Below, piece by piece: positions 23,825-30,928 of a DNA stretch of 33,708 nt. A program made the position numbers and the translations under genes. The DNA lies in NCBI GenBank assembly GCA_020439945.1, contig JAGRPB010000046.1, positions 1 to 33,708 on the forward strand. Direction: 5' to 3'. Below the pieces are notes generated by a model, which was not told the origin of the DNA, made no database searches, and was given only the letters and a program-made list of their open reading frames with translations. Position 1 is the stretch's first letter, and every line of letters starts with the position of its first letter. Source of the stretch: Verrucomicrobiia bacterium (GTDB taxonomy: Bacteria; Verrucomicrobiota; Verrucomicrobiia; Verrucomicrobiales; DEV007).

Positions 23825-24826
23825 CTACGGTTCGGTGGTGGAATTTCCAACCTTCAGAATTTCGCCCGGAGTCGTCACCTTCATGCCCCCCGAGATCCAG
23901 CCGTCGTAGGTCGCCCATCCCTGTTGAATCAATCCCGCGGTTTGTCCGAAACGATCCGGCGATCCCAGCACCACGGTGACCAACCGATACGGAATGCGTC
24001 GCTTCTGGCTCTCGTTGATGGGCACAAACCGATCCGGCTTTCTCGCGGTCGTGATCAGGCAATCGCCGGCGCGCCGAGTGCTTCCCGTCTTGCCGCCGTC
24101 GACCCCGTATTTTCCGAGCAGTTGATTGGTGTTGTTGATGGTGAATCCCAGTGGCTGCCCTCCCCTCTGATAGGTGATGTCGCGGCTGGTTTGGGCGACG
24201 ATGAAATTGAAGGAGGGATTTCGTAGTCCGTAAATCATCAGTCGCGCCATGTCGCGAGCCGTGGAAGTGCCGAACTTACCCTGGTGATCGAGACCGTGAG
24301 GATTGACAAACTTCGTTTCCGACATCCCCAGGGACGCGGCCAGCGCATTCATCTGACCGACAAACGCCGACAGCGGATCATTCCCTCCCACATAGCGGAG
24401 CATCTGGCGGCCGAAATAGTCGGCCAGGGTCTCGGCGGACACATTGTCGGATGCCAGCATGCAGGCATAGACCGCGTCGCGAACGGTGACCTGATCCCCC
24501 GGCTGCATTCCGAGCGGATTGGCGCCACCGATCATGCCCGCGGATGGAGGGACGACCATGGTCGCGTTCTTGTCCCCGCCTTTCGAGTAGACCCAATCCA
24601 ACGAAACCAGGACCGTCGCCACCTTGGTCAGACTCGCGACCGGCACCTTTCGATCCGCTTCGTTCTGGATCAGGATCTTTTTATGGTTGGCGTCGACAAC
24701 GATGAAGGGATTGTTGGCTTGAGCGTTTCCGGACACGGGTGCCCCGAAGATACAACAAGCGGCAACCGCAAGCAGCCCTCGCATCCATCCAAATCGACGG
24801 TGAAGAAATTGGGATAGTTGAGACAT
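23825..24826 (-). CDS. D-alanyl-D-alanine carboxypeptidase, PBP5/6 type
   Basis: The 333-residue serine DD-peptidase trims the terminal D-Ala of cell-wall pentapeptides. After an N-terminal membrane or signal segment (GLLAVAACCIFGAPVSG), the three penicillin-binding motifs appear: SLTK with Ser65 and Lys68, SDN at 126-128, and KTG from Lys246. VDGGKTGSTRRAGDCL is typical of the S11 family. There is no long C-terminal amphipathic anchor as in E. coli PBP5, so the N-terminal segment may be the only membrane link. The start at 24826 (MSQLSQFLHRR) is preferred over ATGs at 24871 and 24841. A strong terminator separates it from the gene upstream. Confidence 0.93.
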   Translation of the reverse strand: MSQLSQFLHRRFGWMRGLLAVAACCIFGAPVSGNAQANNPFIVVDANHKKILIQNEADRKVPVASLTKVATVLVSLDWVYSKGGDKNATMVVPPSAGMIGGANPLGMQPGDQVTVRDAVYACMLASDNVSAETLADYFGRQMLRYVGGNDPLSAFVGQMNALAASLGMSETKFVNPHGLDHQGKFGTSTARDMARLMIYGLRNPSFNFIVAQTSRDITYQRGGQPLGFTINNTNQLLGKYGVDGGKTGSTRRAGDCLITTARKPDRFVPINESQKRRIPYRLVTVVLGSPDRFGQTAGLIQQGWATYDGWISGGMKVTTPGEILKVGNSTTEP

Positions 24827-24877
24827 CTGAAAGACAATCATATCGGCGGATTCAGGCGACGCAACCACCACTACGAA

Positions 24878-24917
24878 AACAAAAAGGGCCGCCCGCTAGC
24901 GGACGACCCTTTTTTCA
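24878..24917. terminator. Intrinsic terminator, readable in both directions
   Basis: AAAAAGGG (24881-24888) and CCCTTTTTT (24907-24915) flank an inner CCGC-TA-GCGG stem, giving a hairpin with an A-run on one side and a T-run on the other. It lies just after the HTH/Lys-rich gene on the minus strand and about 55 bases before the carboxypeptidase start, so it ends the former transcript. Confidence 0.9.
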
Positions 24918-24943
24918 AATCTTCCATTCGGAAAGTTCCGAAA

Positions 24944-25273
24944 TCAGAGTTGGCCTTTCAGTTGGTCGAACTCTTCCTGCAGAGCATCGATCTCGACTTG
25001 AATCGCCGCCATGCGCTGAAGAACGCCCGCCACCGAGGATGATGCGACCGCAGCCTTGCGAGCGCGTCCGCCCTTGCGACCAGGCTTCTTGGCTGGCGCC
25101 TTTTTCTTGCCTTTTTTCACGCCGGCTTTTTTCAGCCAATTGGCGATGGTGATCGGGCTGATCTTGTATTTTTCCGCCGCAGCGCTCTGTCCACCACGTC
25201 CGTTGTCCGCGTTGTATTTCTGGATGAAAGCAACCACTTCATCCTTTGTTTTCTGATCGTATCGTACTGCCAT
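24944..25273 (-). CDS. HTH + Lys-rich + coiled-coil DNA-binding protein
   Basis: The 109-residue protein has three parts. Residues 1-50 (TKDEVVAFIQKYNADNGRGGQSAAAEKYKISPITIANWLKKAG) hold a transposase-like helix-turn-helix (SAAAEKYKISPITIANWLKK). Residues 51-74 are almost all Lys, Arg, Ala, Pro and Gly (KKGKKKAPAKKPGRKGGRARK), with an AT-hook-like PGRKGGR. Residues 80-109 form a heptad-like helix (VLQRMAAIQVEIDALQEEFDQLKGQL), which would dimerise. This suggests a small, abundant nucleoid-associated protein rather than a classical regulator. The predicted function is inferred from layout only. It is transcribed alone: its stop is followed by a strong terminator, and GGAATT lies just before its ATG. 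Confidence 0.8.
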   Translation of the reverse strand: MAVRYDQKTKDEVVAFIQKYNADNGRGGQSAAAEKYKISPITIANWLKKAGVKKGKKKAPAKKPGRKGGRARKAAVASSSVAGVLQRMAAIQVEIDALQEEFDQLKGQL

Positions 25274-25479
25274 AATTCCAGGGTGTAGATTTTTTTCCGA
25301 GGGAGCGCAAGGCTATCGCTGTATTTAAATAAATCAAACGCCTTTTCCCAAGTAGTAGAATGCGCTCATCGAACGCTACCGAAAAGACACACGCTCGCCC
25401 TGATGCTGAATTTGAAACTCAAGTTTGTTTTTTGGAAAGCAGGTGGGATGCATATCAGCAGAGATCCCCGACACCACTC
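25274..25479. other. AT-rich divergent intergenic region
   Basis: The 206 bases contain ATTTAAAT at about 25323-25330 and long T/A runs. They hold the promoter of the HTH/Lys-rich gene (minus) and probably of the membrane protein (plus). No small gene with a good start was supported; the frame of the membrane protein opens at ATG 25360, but no membrane or signal segment exists there. Confidence 0.4.
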
Positions 25480-26055
25480 ATGAACAACAAACTCCATACG
25501 ATTCTCTTGGCAATCTTGTGCTTCACCCTGGTGACATTGATTGCTTACTCATCGTGGGCATTTCGACTTCCCTGGATCAAATCCGAGATCACTCTCTACC
25601 TGACCTGCACGATCATCTTTTTTTCGTTGGGAGCGGTTTCGTTGTATCCGTTGGTGAAGACCACGACTTCATTCAAGCGTTTCGCTATGGTTTTCTTTAT
25701 CGGATTTATCGCCTACGCCATCTGCTGGTGCCTGTCGTGGATGACACTTTACAACAAAGTTGGCGAACTCGGCGGTTCCTTGCTCGGTTTGGCCGCCATG
25801 ATCTGGATCTTCCAGGTCGGACTGGGTCGACCCACAAAATGGTGGCTGGCGCTTCCCATTCTGTTCCTGACCCATACCATCGGGTATCACCTGGGTGAAT
25901 GGATCCATGCCCACTACTCCCATTCCCACACCTCACTGGCACGGTTGGGCTGGGGCCTATTTCACGGACTGGGATTCGGCACCGGGCTGGCCATCGTCCT
26001 ATCTCTCGGCGGGAACCCTGCGCCGGAAAAGGCTGATCAAGCGAAGCTGCCTTGA
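25480..26055 (+). CDS. Polytopic membrane protein, function unknown
   Basis: The 191-residue protein has about six hydrophobic segments (TILLAILCFTLVTLIAYSSWAF, LTCTIIFFSLGAVSLYPLV, FAMVFFIGFIAYAICWCLSW, LGGSLLGLAAMIWIFQV, LALPILFLTHTIGYHL, LFHGLGFGTGLAIVLSL). A histidine-rich loop HAHYSHSHTS lies between the last two and could bind a metal. I do not recognise the family. Its 5' half is visibly less GC-rich than neighbours, which may point to horizontal gain. The ATG at 25480 starts just before the first helix; the ATG at 25360 would add 40 polar residues and is less likely. It overlaps the convergent nagB fusion by 19 bases. Confidence 0.7.
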   Translation: MNNKLHTILLAILCFTLVTLIAYSSWAFRLPWIKSEITLYLTCTIIFFSLGAVSLYPLVKTTTSFKRFAMVFFIGFIAYAICWCLSWMTLYNKVGELGGSLLGLAAMIWIFQVGLGRPTKWWLALPILFLTHTIGYHLGEWIHAHYSHSHTSLARLGWGLFHGLGFGTGLAIVLSLGGNPAPEKADQAKLP

Positions 26056-27941
26056 CACCATCGCTGGAAGGCTTCTATGCCTTCGTATTCGGCCATACCC
26101 AGGCGATCATATTCCCGGGCTGTTTCCCGGTTCCGCTCGGGGGTTTCAAGTTCATCGGCATTGATGGATTGGAACTTTCTCAGCGACTCCGATTTCAAAC
26201 CCAACTGGTCCGGACTCATGGGAACCGCCATATCAATCTCGTGACCCGCCAATGACAATTCCTTGCCTCGGTATAGCCACACACGGCAATCCGTAGTCCA
26301 TCCACCCTCGGGAATCGCATTCGCGAAGGCACGAAAACACAGCGCCTGGAGACTGCTGGGATCGGCAACGTCACCGGTGACGTAAATCTGGTGCGGTTGA
26401 TAGTTTTCCAGCAAGGAGGCAATGATATCTACATCCGCATCGGTGAGTGAGAAACGCCGATAGCGACCGGCTTCGTAGAATGGCATATCGAGAAAAGTCA
26501 GCGCCTCATCCACCACTCCACAGACACGCGCGGCGTCTCTCGCCTCACCGCGAAGGATCAGTCCTTTCAGTTTCCTCACCCTTTCCGGATCGATACCAAA
26601 CTCGCCCTTTTCCTCCAGTTGCCCGATGATGTCGTTGGCATAGGAAAGTTGCCCTTCCCATCCCTGTCCACCGATCAGTTCGGCCATTTCCCGAACCACA
26701 CTGGCAAATTTGTAGGCAGCCACATCGCTGACCCGAAGATTGCCGGAAGTCTGGATGGCAATCTTTACTTCGTGCCCCTGCTCGACCAATCGCTCGATCG
26801 TTCCTCCCATTCCCACAAAAGCATCGTGCGGTTCCGGACTGAAAATCAGCACCCGCTTCGGATGAGGTTGAGCGCGTTCGGGACGATTGGTGTCATCGGC
26901 ATCCGGTTTTCCGCCGGGCCATCCCGTGATGGTGTGTTGCAGTTGATTGAAAACCCCAATATTCACCTGATAGGCCGGCCCTGCTGCGGTGAGCAATTCA
27001 CCGACGACGTTTTCGTTGTATTCCTCTTCAATGACTTTGAGGACCGGCTTTTCGAGTTTCCGGGAGAGCCAGATCACCGCACGGCGAGTCATCGCCTTAT
27101 CCCATTCCACGGATCCCACCAACCACGGGTAACTTCTTCGCGTCAGCTTCGAGGCGGCCGCCGCGTCGACGAGAAAGGTAGAATTGTCATGCTCCTGGAG
27201 GAAGCTCGCGGAAACCTGATCCGTGACGGTGCCTTCCACCGCTTCGCGGACGATCTCGGCCTTGTTCTCGCCCCAGGCCATCAGGACGAGGCGCTTCGCT
27301 TTCAGGATGGTTCCGACCCCCATGGTGACCGCGAATCGCGGCACATTCTGGACACCCAGGAAATCCGCCGCTGCATCCTGCCGGGTCACCCGGTCCAGGG
27401 TGATGAGCCGCGTCATCGAATCCTTCGAAGAACCCGGTTCGTTGAAACCGATGTGACCGGTTCGACCAATCCCGAGAATCTGAAGATCCAGTCCCCCAGC
27501 CGCTTCGATCCTGGCTTCGTAGGCGAGGCAGGATTCGTAGACTTTATCCAGCGGCACGGTGCCGTCAGGAATGTTGATGTTTTCCTCCGGAATGTCGATG
27601 TGATCGAACAGCTGATCCCGCATGAACTGGCAGTAGCTCTCGCGGTGATCGCCAGCCAGGCCGTAGTATTCATCGAGGTTGAAAGTGGTGACGTTGGAAA
27701 AACTCAGACCTTCCTCGCGATGCAGCCGAATCAGTTCGCGATAAAACGGCACCGGCGTCGAACCAGTCGCGAGCCCGAGCACCACCCTTTCACCCTTCCC
27801 CTGCCGCGTCCGAATCAATTCCGCGACTTCTGCCGCCAATTCCTGACTGGCCTGACTGGAATCGGGATAGATCAGCGTTCGCGTCTTTTCAAAACGCTCC
27901 TGCTGCGTCTGGCGTTTGCCGGGGGAGTCGATGATGCTCAT
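26037..27941 (-). CDS. nagB: Glucosamine-6-phosphate deaminase fused to degenerate LmbE-like domain
   Basis: The first ~310 residues are NagB, which converts glucosamine 6-phosphate to fructose 6-phosphate and ammonia: VVLGLATGSTP, TTFNLDEYYGL with the catalytic Asp, and GIGRTGHIGFNEPGS. From about 362 a second domain begins (KRVLIFSPEPHDAFVGMGGTIERLVE), clearly related to LmbE/PIG-L N-acetylglucosaminyl deacetylases. Its zinc motif is altered: canonical SPHPDD is SPEPHD here (Glu370, His372, Asp373). The later metal site, DPHGTH in relatives, is DPSSLQ (527-532), so both histidines are gone. The deacetylase half is therefore probably inactive or repurposed, perhaps structural or sugar-sensing. 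Similar NagB fusions with intact motifs occur in Bacteroidetes. The start at 27941 (MSIIDSPG) suits the NagB family. Confidence 0.9.
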   Translation of the reverse strand: MSIIDSPGKRQTQQERFEKTRTLIYPDSSQASQELAAEVAELIRTRQGKGERVVLGLATGSTPVPFYRELIRLHREEGLSFSNVTTFNLDEYYGLAGDHRESYCQFMRDQLFDHIDIPEENINIPDGTVPLDKVYESCLAYEARIEAAGGLDLQILGIGRTGHIGFNEPGSSKDSMTRLITLDRVTRQDAAADFLGVQNVPRFAVTMGVGTILKAKRLVLMAWGENKAEIVREAVEGTVTDQVSASFLQEHDNSTFLVDAAAASKLTRRSYPWLVGSVEWDKAMTRRAVIWLSRKLEKPVLKVIEEEYNENVVGELLTAAGPAYQVNIGVFNQLQHTITGWPGGKPDADDTNRPERAQPHPKRVLIFSPEPHDAFVGMGGTIERLVEQGHEVKIAIQTSGNLRVSDVAAYKFASVVREMAELIGGQGWEGQLSYANDIIGQLEEKGEFGIDPERVRKLKGLILRGEARDAARVCGVVDEALTFLDMPFYEAGRYRRFSLTDADVDIIASLLENYQPHQIYVTGDVADPSSLQALCFRAFANAIPEGGWTTDCRVWLYRGKELSLAGHEIDMAVPMSPDQLGLKSESLRKFQSINADELETPERNRETAREYDRLGMAEYEGIEAFQRWCQGSFA

Positions 27942-28022
27942 GGCGCAGAGCCTACGCAAACCATCGCTTCGTGCCAGCCAGAAAGCGGTCACCACACTTG
28001 GAATGGCGTAAATCGGGCGTAT

Positions 28023-28047
28023 AGGGTTAGGCGCCAGACCTAACCCT
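28023..28047. repeat. Palindromic element copy C, 3 bases before aroD start
   Basis: AGGGTTAGG (28023-28031) and CCTAACCCT (28039-28047) form a perfect 9-base stem with a 7-base loop, ending 3 bases before the aroD ATG. It shares AGGGTT, GAC and AACCCTCTTA with copies A and B. If transcribed, the hairpin would cover the expected ribosome-site region, so it may affect aroD translation or lie upstream of a leaderless start. Confidence 0.7.
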
Positions 28048-28050
28048 CTT

Positions 28051-28761
28051 ATGTCGCGCCCCGATCTCACCACTCTGCTTGCTTCCCCCCGCGTCGTTGC
28101 GACCGTTCATCGGCCTGAAGATTTGCCGCCCATCGCTGCTGATTCGATCGATCCAGCGACCTGCGACATCCTGGAATTCCGGCTCGACAATCTTCGCGAT
28201 CATCTCGACGAAGCGGAATCGGCGATGAAAGCGACGCCATTCCCCTGCCTCATCACCGCCAGGCATCCGGCCGAAGGCGGGACTGGCGAACTGTCGGCTG
28301 AACGGCGCCTGGAAATGCTGAAGCGTTTTTTGCCGCTGGCGACACTGGTCGATGTCGAAGTTCAGTCGCTGGATGAAATGACGGACGTCATCGAACAGGC
28401 AAACGCCGATGACGTCGGCGTGATCGCTTCTGCTCACAATTTTGAAAAACCGATGACCCAGCCGGAACTCGAATCAATCTCCGAGGCTGTTTACGAATCC
28501 AAAGCCGACATTGTCAAAGTTGCCATGGTCTTGGAGACAATGCTCGATTTGAGCAGCCTTCTGGTCCTGACCAGCACCCTCACCAGCGCAGGATCTCACA
28601 TTGCCTCCATGGGCATGGGACCTCTCGGAAAGATTTCCCGACTCACTCTCGCCGCCGCAGGTAGTTGCCTGAATTACGGCTACCTCTCCGAACCAAACGC
28701 CCCGGGCCAATGGGCCGCAGCAGAGCTAAAACGATTGCTCGCTGAAATCCTGAAATCCTGA
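28051..28761 (+). CDS. aroD: 3-dehydroquinate dehydratase, type I
   Basis: This shikimate-pathway enzyme dehydrates 3-dehydroquinate through a lysine Schiff base. The 236-residue length is normal. ILEFRLDNL near the start holds the glutamate/arginine pair, SAHNF carries the general base His129, VKVAM has the Schiff-base Lys156, and MGMGPLGKISRLTLAAAGSCLNYGYL is the characteristic C-terminal substrate loop. The ATG at 28051 directly follows a hairpin, with no visible ribosome site. The 3' end lies in a TGAATCC tandem repeat that supplies the stop codon. It is convergent with guaA over 22 bases. Confidence 0.93.
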   Translation: MSRPDLTTLLASPRVVATVHRPEDLPPIAADSIDPATCDILEFRLDNLRDHLDEAESAMKATPFPCLITARHPAEGGTGELSAERRLEMLKRFLPLATLVDVEVQSLDEMTDVIEQANADDVGVIASAHNFEKPMTQPELESISEAVYESKADIVKVAMVLETMLDLSSLLVLTSTLTSAGSHIASMGMGPLGKISRLTLAAAGSCLNYGYLSEPNAPGQWAAAELKRLLAEILKS

Positions 28762-28780
28762 ATCCTGAATCCTGAATCCC
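28743..28780. repeat. Short tandem repeat spanning the aroD stop
   Basis: Two TGAAATCC units (28743-28758) are followed by three TGAATCC units (28759-28779). The aroD stop TGA is the first three bases of the third unit. It lies at the convergent junction with guaA and may be prone to slippage, which would only alter the last residues of AroD or the gap length. Confidence 0.8.
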
Positions 28781-28783
28781 GAC

Positions 28784-30298
28784 TCACTCCCACTCGATGC
28801 TCGCCGGCGGCTTCGTCGAGATGTCGTAGAGAACGCGGTTCACGCCGGCGACTTCGTTGAGAATGCGGTTAGAAACCTCACCGAGAAACTCGTAGGGCAG
28901 GTGCACCCACTCGGCCGTCATGGCGTCTTCGCTGGTGACCGCCCGCAAGCTGAGGGCATACTCGTAGCAACGCTCATCGCCTTTCACACCGACGGTCTTG
29001 GTCGGAATCAGCGCGGCGTAGGCTTGCCAGACGCGGTCGTAGTGCCCCTTCTCCCGAAGCAGGTTGATGAAAATCTTGTCGGCGTTGCGAATGATCTCCA
29101 GTTTCTCCTCGGTGACTTCACCCGGACAACGCACGGCCAAGCCCGGTCCCGGAAACGGGTGGCGTCCCACCACTGGCTCCGGCAATCCGAGGGCGCGGCC
29201 GAGGTCGCGGACTTCGTCTTTGAAAAGCTCGTCCAACGGCTCGATCACTCGACCCTGCGCCTTCAACTCCATGATTCGATCGACGCGGTTGTGGTGCGTC
29301 TTGATCGTCGAGGCTATGGAACCGCTCGTGGCGCTTTCGATCACATCGGGATAAAGCGTCCCCTGCGCGAGCAGTTCAACGTCTTTGCCGACGGCGTCGA
29401 AAAACACATCGACGAACAATCGACCGATGATTCGGCGCTTCTGCTCAGGATCGCCTTCGCCCGCGAGAGCATCCAGGAACCGCTTCGAGGCGTCGATCGT
29501 TTCGATCTCGATGCCCACCGTCCGAAATTGGGCCTCGACCTCCTTTGCCTCGTCTTTCCGCAGGAGGCCGTTATCGACGAAGATGTAGCGAGTATCGACG
29601 CCGGATTCGTGCAGCAAAGCGGCGAGCACCGAGGAATCGACACCACCGGAAACACCGCAAACGACTTTCCGGTCTCCCACTTCTTCGCGAACGCGCTCGA
29701 TCAGGTGATCCTTGAATGATTCGATCCGGAATTCGGTGGGATTTTTCGCGATGCTGAGGAAATTCTTGAGGATCTTCTTCCCTTCGTCGGTGTGGGAAAC
29801 CTCGGGATGAAACTGGATGCCGTAGAATCCCTCTGCCCACTGCAGACCAACCGGAATGCCGTCGAGGTTTTCTCCCAGGATCTTCGTTCCTTCCGGCATC
29901 TTGCAGGTGTCGGAATGGCTCATCCAGATCTGCGAGTGATCGCGAACGCCATCGAAAAGAACACCACCTTCCACCGGCAACAGCGCCGCCGGACCGTATT
30001 CCCGAGTGTGTCCCGGCGCGACCGTGCCGCCGAATTTCAGGTTCAGCAACTGCATGCCGTAGCACACGCCCAGGACCGGCACATCCAGCGATCGGAGATA
30101 GTCGAAGTCAATATCCGGCGCACCCGGCTCGAGCGTGGAGCGCGGTCCGCCCGAGAGAATCACCGCCGGCGGCGCCTCGATCGTGGGCAGTTCCTCGGGT
30201 TGATAAAGCTTCGAAAAATACCCGAACTCGCGAATGCGACGCACGATAAGTTGCGTGTATTGCGAACCAAAATCGATGACGGCGATGGGATTCTCCAT
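28784..30298 (-). CDS. guaA: GMP synthase (glutamine-hydrolysing)
   Basis: GuaA aminates XMP to GMP using glutamine nitrogen. The 504-residue protein has a class I amidotransferase domain with the nucleophile Cys79 in GVCYGMQ and the His-x-Glu pair in FHPEVSH, then the ATP pyrophosphatase domain with PP-loop SGGVDSSV, and the C-terminal dimerisation domain ending IEWE. All catalytic residues are seen. The ATG at 30298 matches MENPIAVIDFGSQYTQL, the usual start. It is separated from guaB by a toxin-antitoxin pair on the same strand. Confidence 0.98.
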   Translation of the reverse strand: MENPIAVIDFGSQYTQLIVRRIREFGYFSKLYQPEELPTIEAPPAVILSGGPRSTLEPGAPDIDFDYLRSLDVPVLGVCYGMQLLNLKFGGTVAPGHTREYGPAALLPVEGGVLFDGVRDHSQIWMSHSDTCKMPEGTKILGENLDGIPVGLQWAEGFYGIQFHPEVSHTDEGKKILKNFLSIAKNPTEFRIESFKDHLIERVREEVGDRKVVCGVSGGVDSSVLAALLHESGVDTRYIFVDNGLLRKDEAKEVEAQFRTVGIEIETIDASKRFLDALAGEGDPEQKRRIIGRLFVDVFFDAVGKDVELLAQGTLYPDVIESATSGSIASTIKTHHNRVDRIMELKAQGRVIEPLDELFKDEVRDLGRALGLPEPVVGRHPFPGPGLAVRCPGEVTEEKLEIIRNADKIFINLLREKGHYDRVWQAYAALIPTKTVGVKGDERCYEYALSLRAVTSEDAMTAEWVHLPYEFLGEVSNRILNEVAGVNRVLYDISTKPPASIEWE

Positions 30299-30336
30299 GA
30301 GAGTAAAACAAAAAAAGGAAACGGCCTACCAAGCGT

Positions 30337-30639
30337 TCAATCTTCGGTCAATCGATTCCGAATCTGATCCGGGTTTTGTCGACAATCGAGTACTGCATGA
30401 ACCGTGATAACTTCATCGTCGAAAGAATAATAGATGGCCCAAGGAAATCGATCGGTCAGCAACCATCGCACATTGCCGGTCACCAAAGGCTTGATCGAAT
30501 AGATAGTTGGCAAACGATTCAAAATCTCCGCCATCAAAGCAGAATAAAAATCTGCTCCCAGGCCCTCCTGAATTTCCTCATAAAAGAGATACCCAGCCCA
30601 AATGTCTTCGGTTGCCTCGGGTTGAATATCAACGCGCAT
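30337..30639 (-). CDS. RelE/ParE-type toxin
   Basis: The 100-residue protein has the small RelE/ParE fold signature: MRVDIQPEATEDIWAGYLFYEE, then GNVRWLLTDRFPWAIYYSFDDEVITVHAVLDCRQNP. Such toxins either cleave mRNA on the ribosome (RelE) or block gyrase (ParE); the target is not readable. The start at 30639 overlaps the antitoxin stop by 11 bases, so the two are co-translated. The gene order antitoxin-toxin is the usual one for this class. Confidence 0.85.
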   Translation of the reverse strand: MRVDIQPEATEDIWAGYLFYEEIQEGLGADFYSALMAEILNRLPTIYSIKPLVTGNVRWLLTDRFPWAIYYSFDDEVITVHAVLDCRQNPDQIRNRLTED

Positions 30640-30847
30640 TCCGATGCTCCGCGATTTTCGCGTCAAGTTCCCGTTTCGCCTGCTCGAAAGAAATCGGGCG
30701 GGATTTCCCGGATTTCAAGCCAGCCAGACGATCCTGTATGACCTGATGGTGCCATTCCGGAATGTTCCGTTTCTCCTCCACCTCTCCGGCCACCTCTGAC
30801 CAGAGTTGCTGGGCAAGTTCTACTTTTTCTTCAACAGTCAGATTCAT
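30629..30847 (-). CDS. Antitoxin of addiction module (PF09720-like)
   Basis: The 72-residue protein begins MNLTVEEKVELAQQLWSEVAGEVEEK and resembles the unstable antitoxin family of putative addiction modules, mostly helical and charged. It precedes and overlaps the toxin gene by 11 bases. The ATG at 30847 is preferred; a TTG at 30853 would add two residues. It likely binds the toxin and represses the pair. Confidence 0.8.
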   Translation of the reverse strand: MNLTVEEKVELAQQLWSEVAGEVEEKRNIPEWHHQVIQDRLAGLKSGKSRPISFEQAKRELDAKIAEHRNAR

Positions 30848-30928
30848 CGCCAAAGATGTTTTCGTAGTGGTCGGAACTCCCCATTCAATAAACAGGGTGC
30901 GCTTGCTAATTCAACAGAGTTTGGTCTT

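Noticed and set aside
28743..28780. Possible CRISPR-like repeats
   Set aside because: Units are 7-8 bases with no spacers, so this is a simple tandem repeat.
30299..30336. Poly-T tract between the toxin and guaA as an intrinsic terminator
   Set aside because: The only stem before the T-run is about four pairs (AACG/CGTT), too weak to support.
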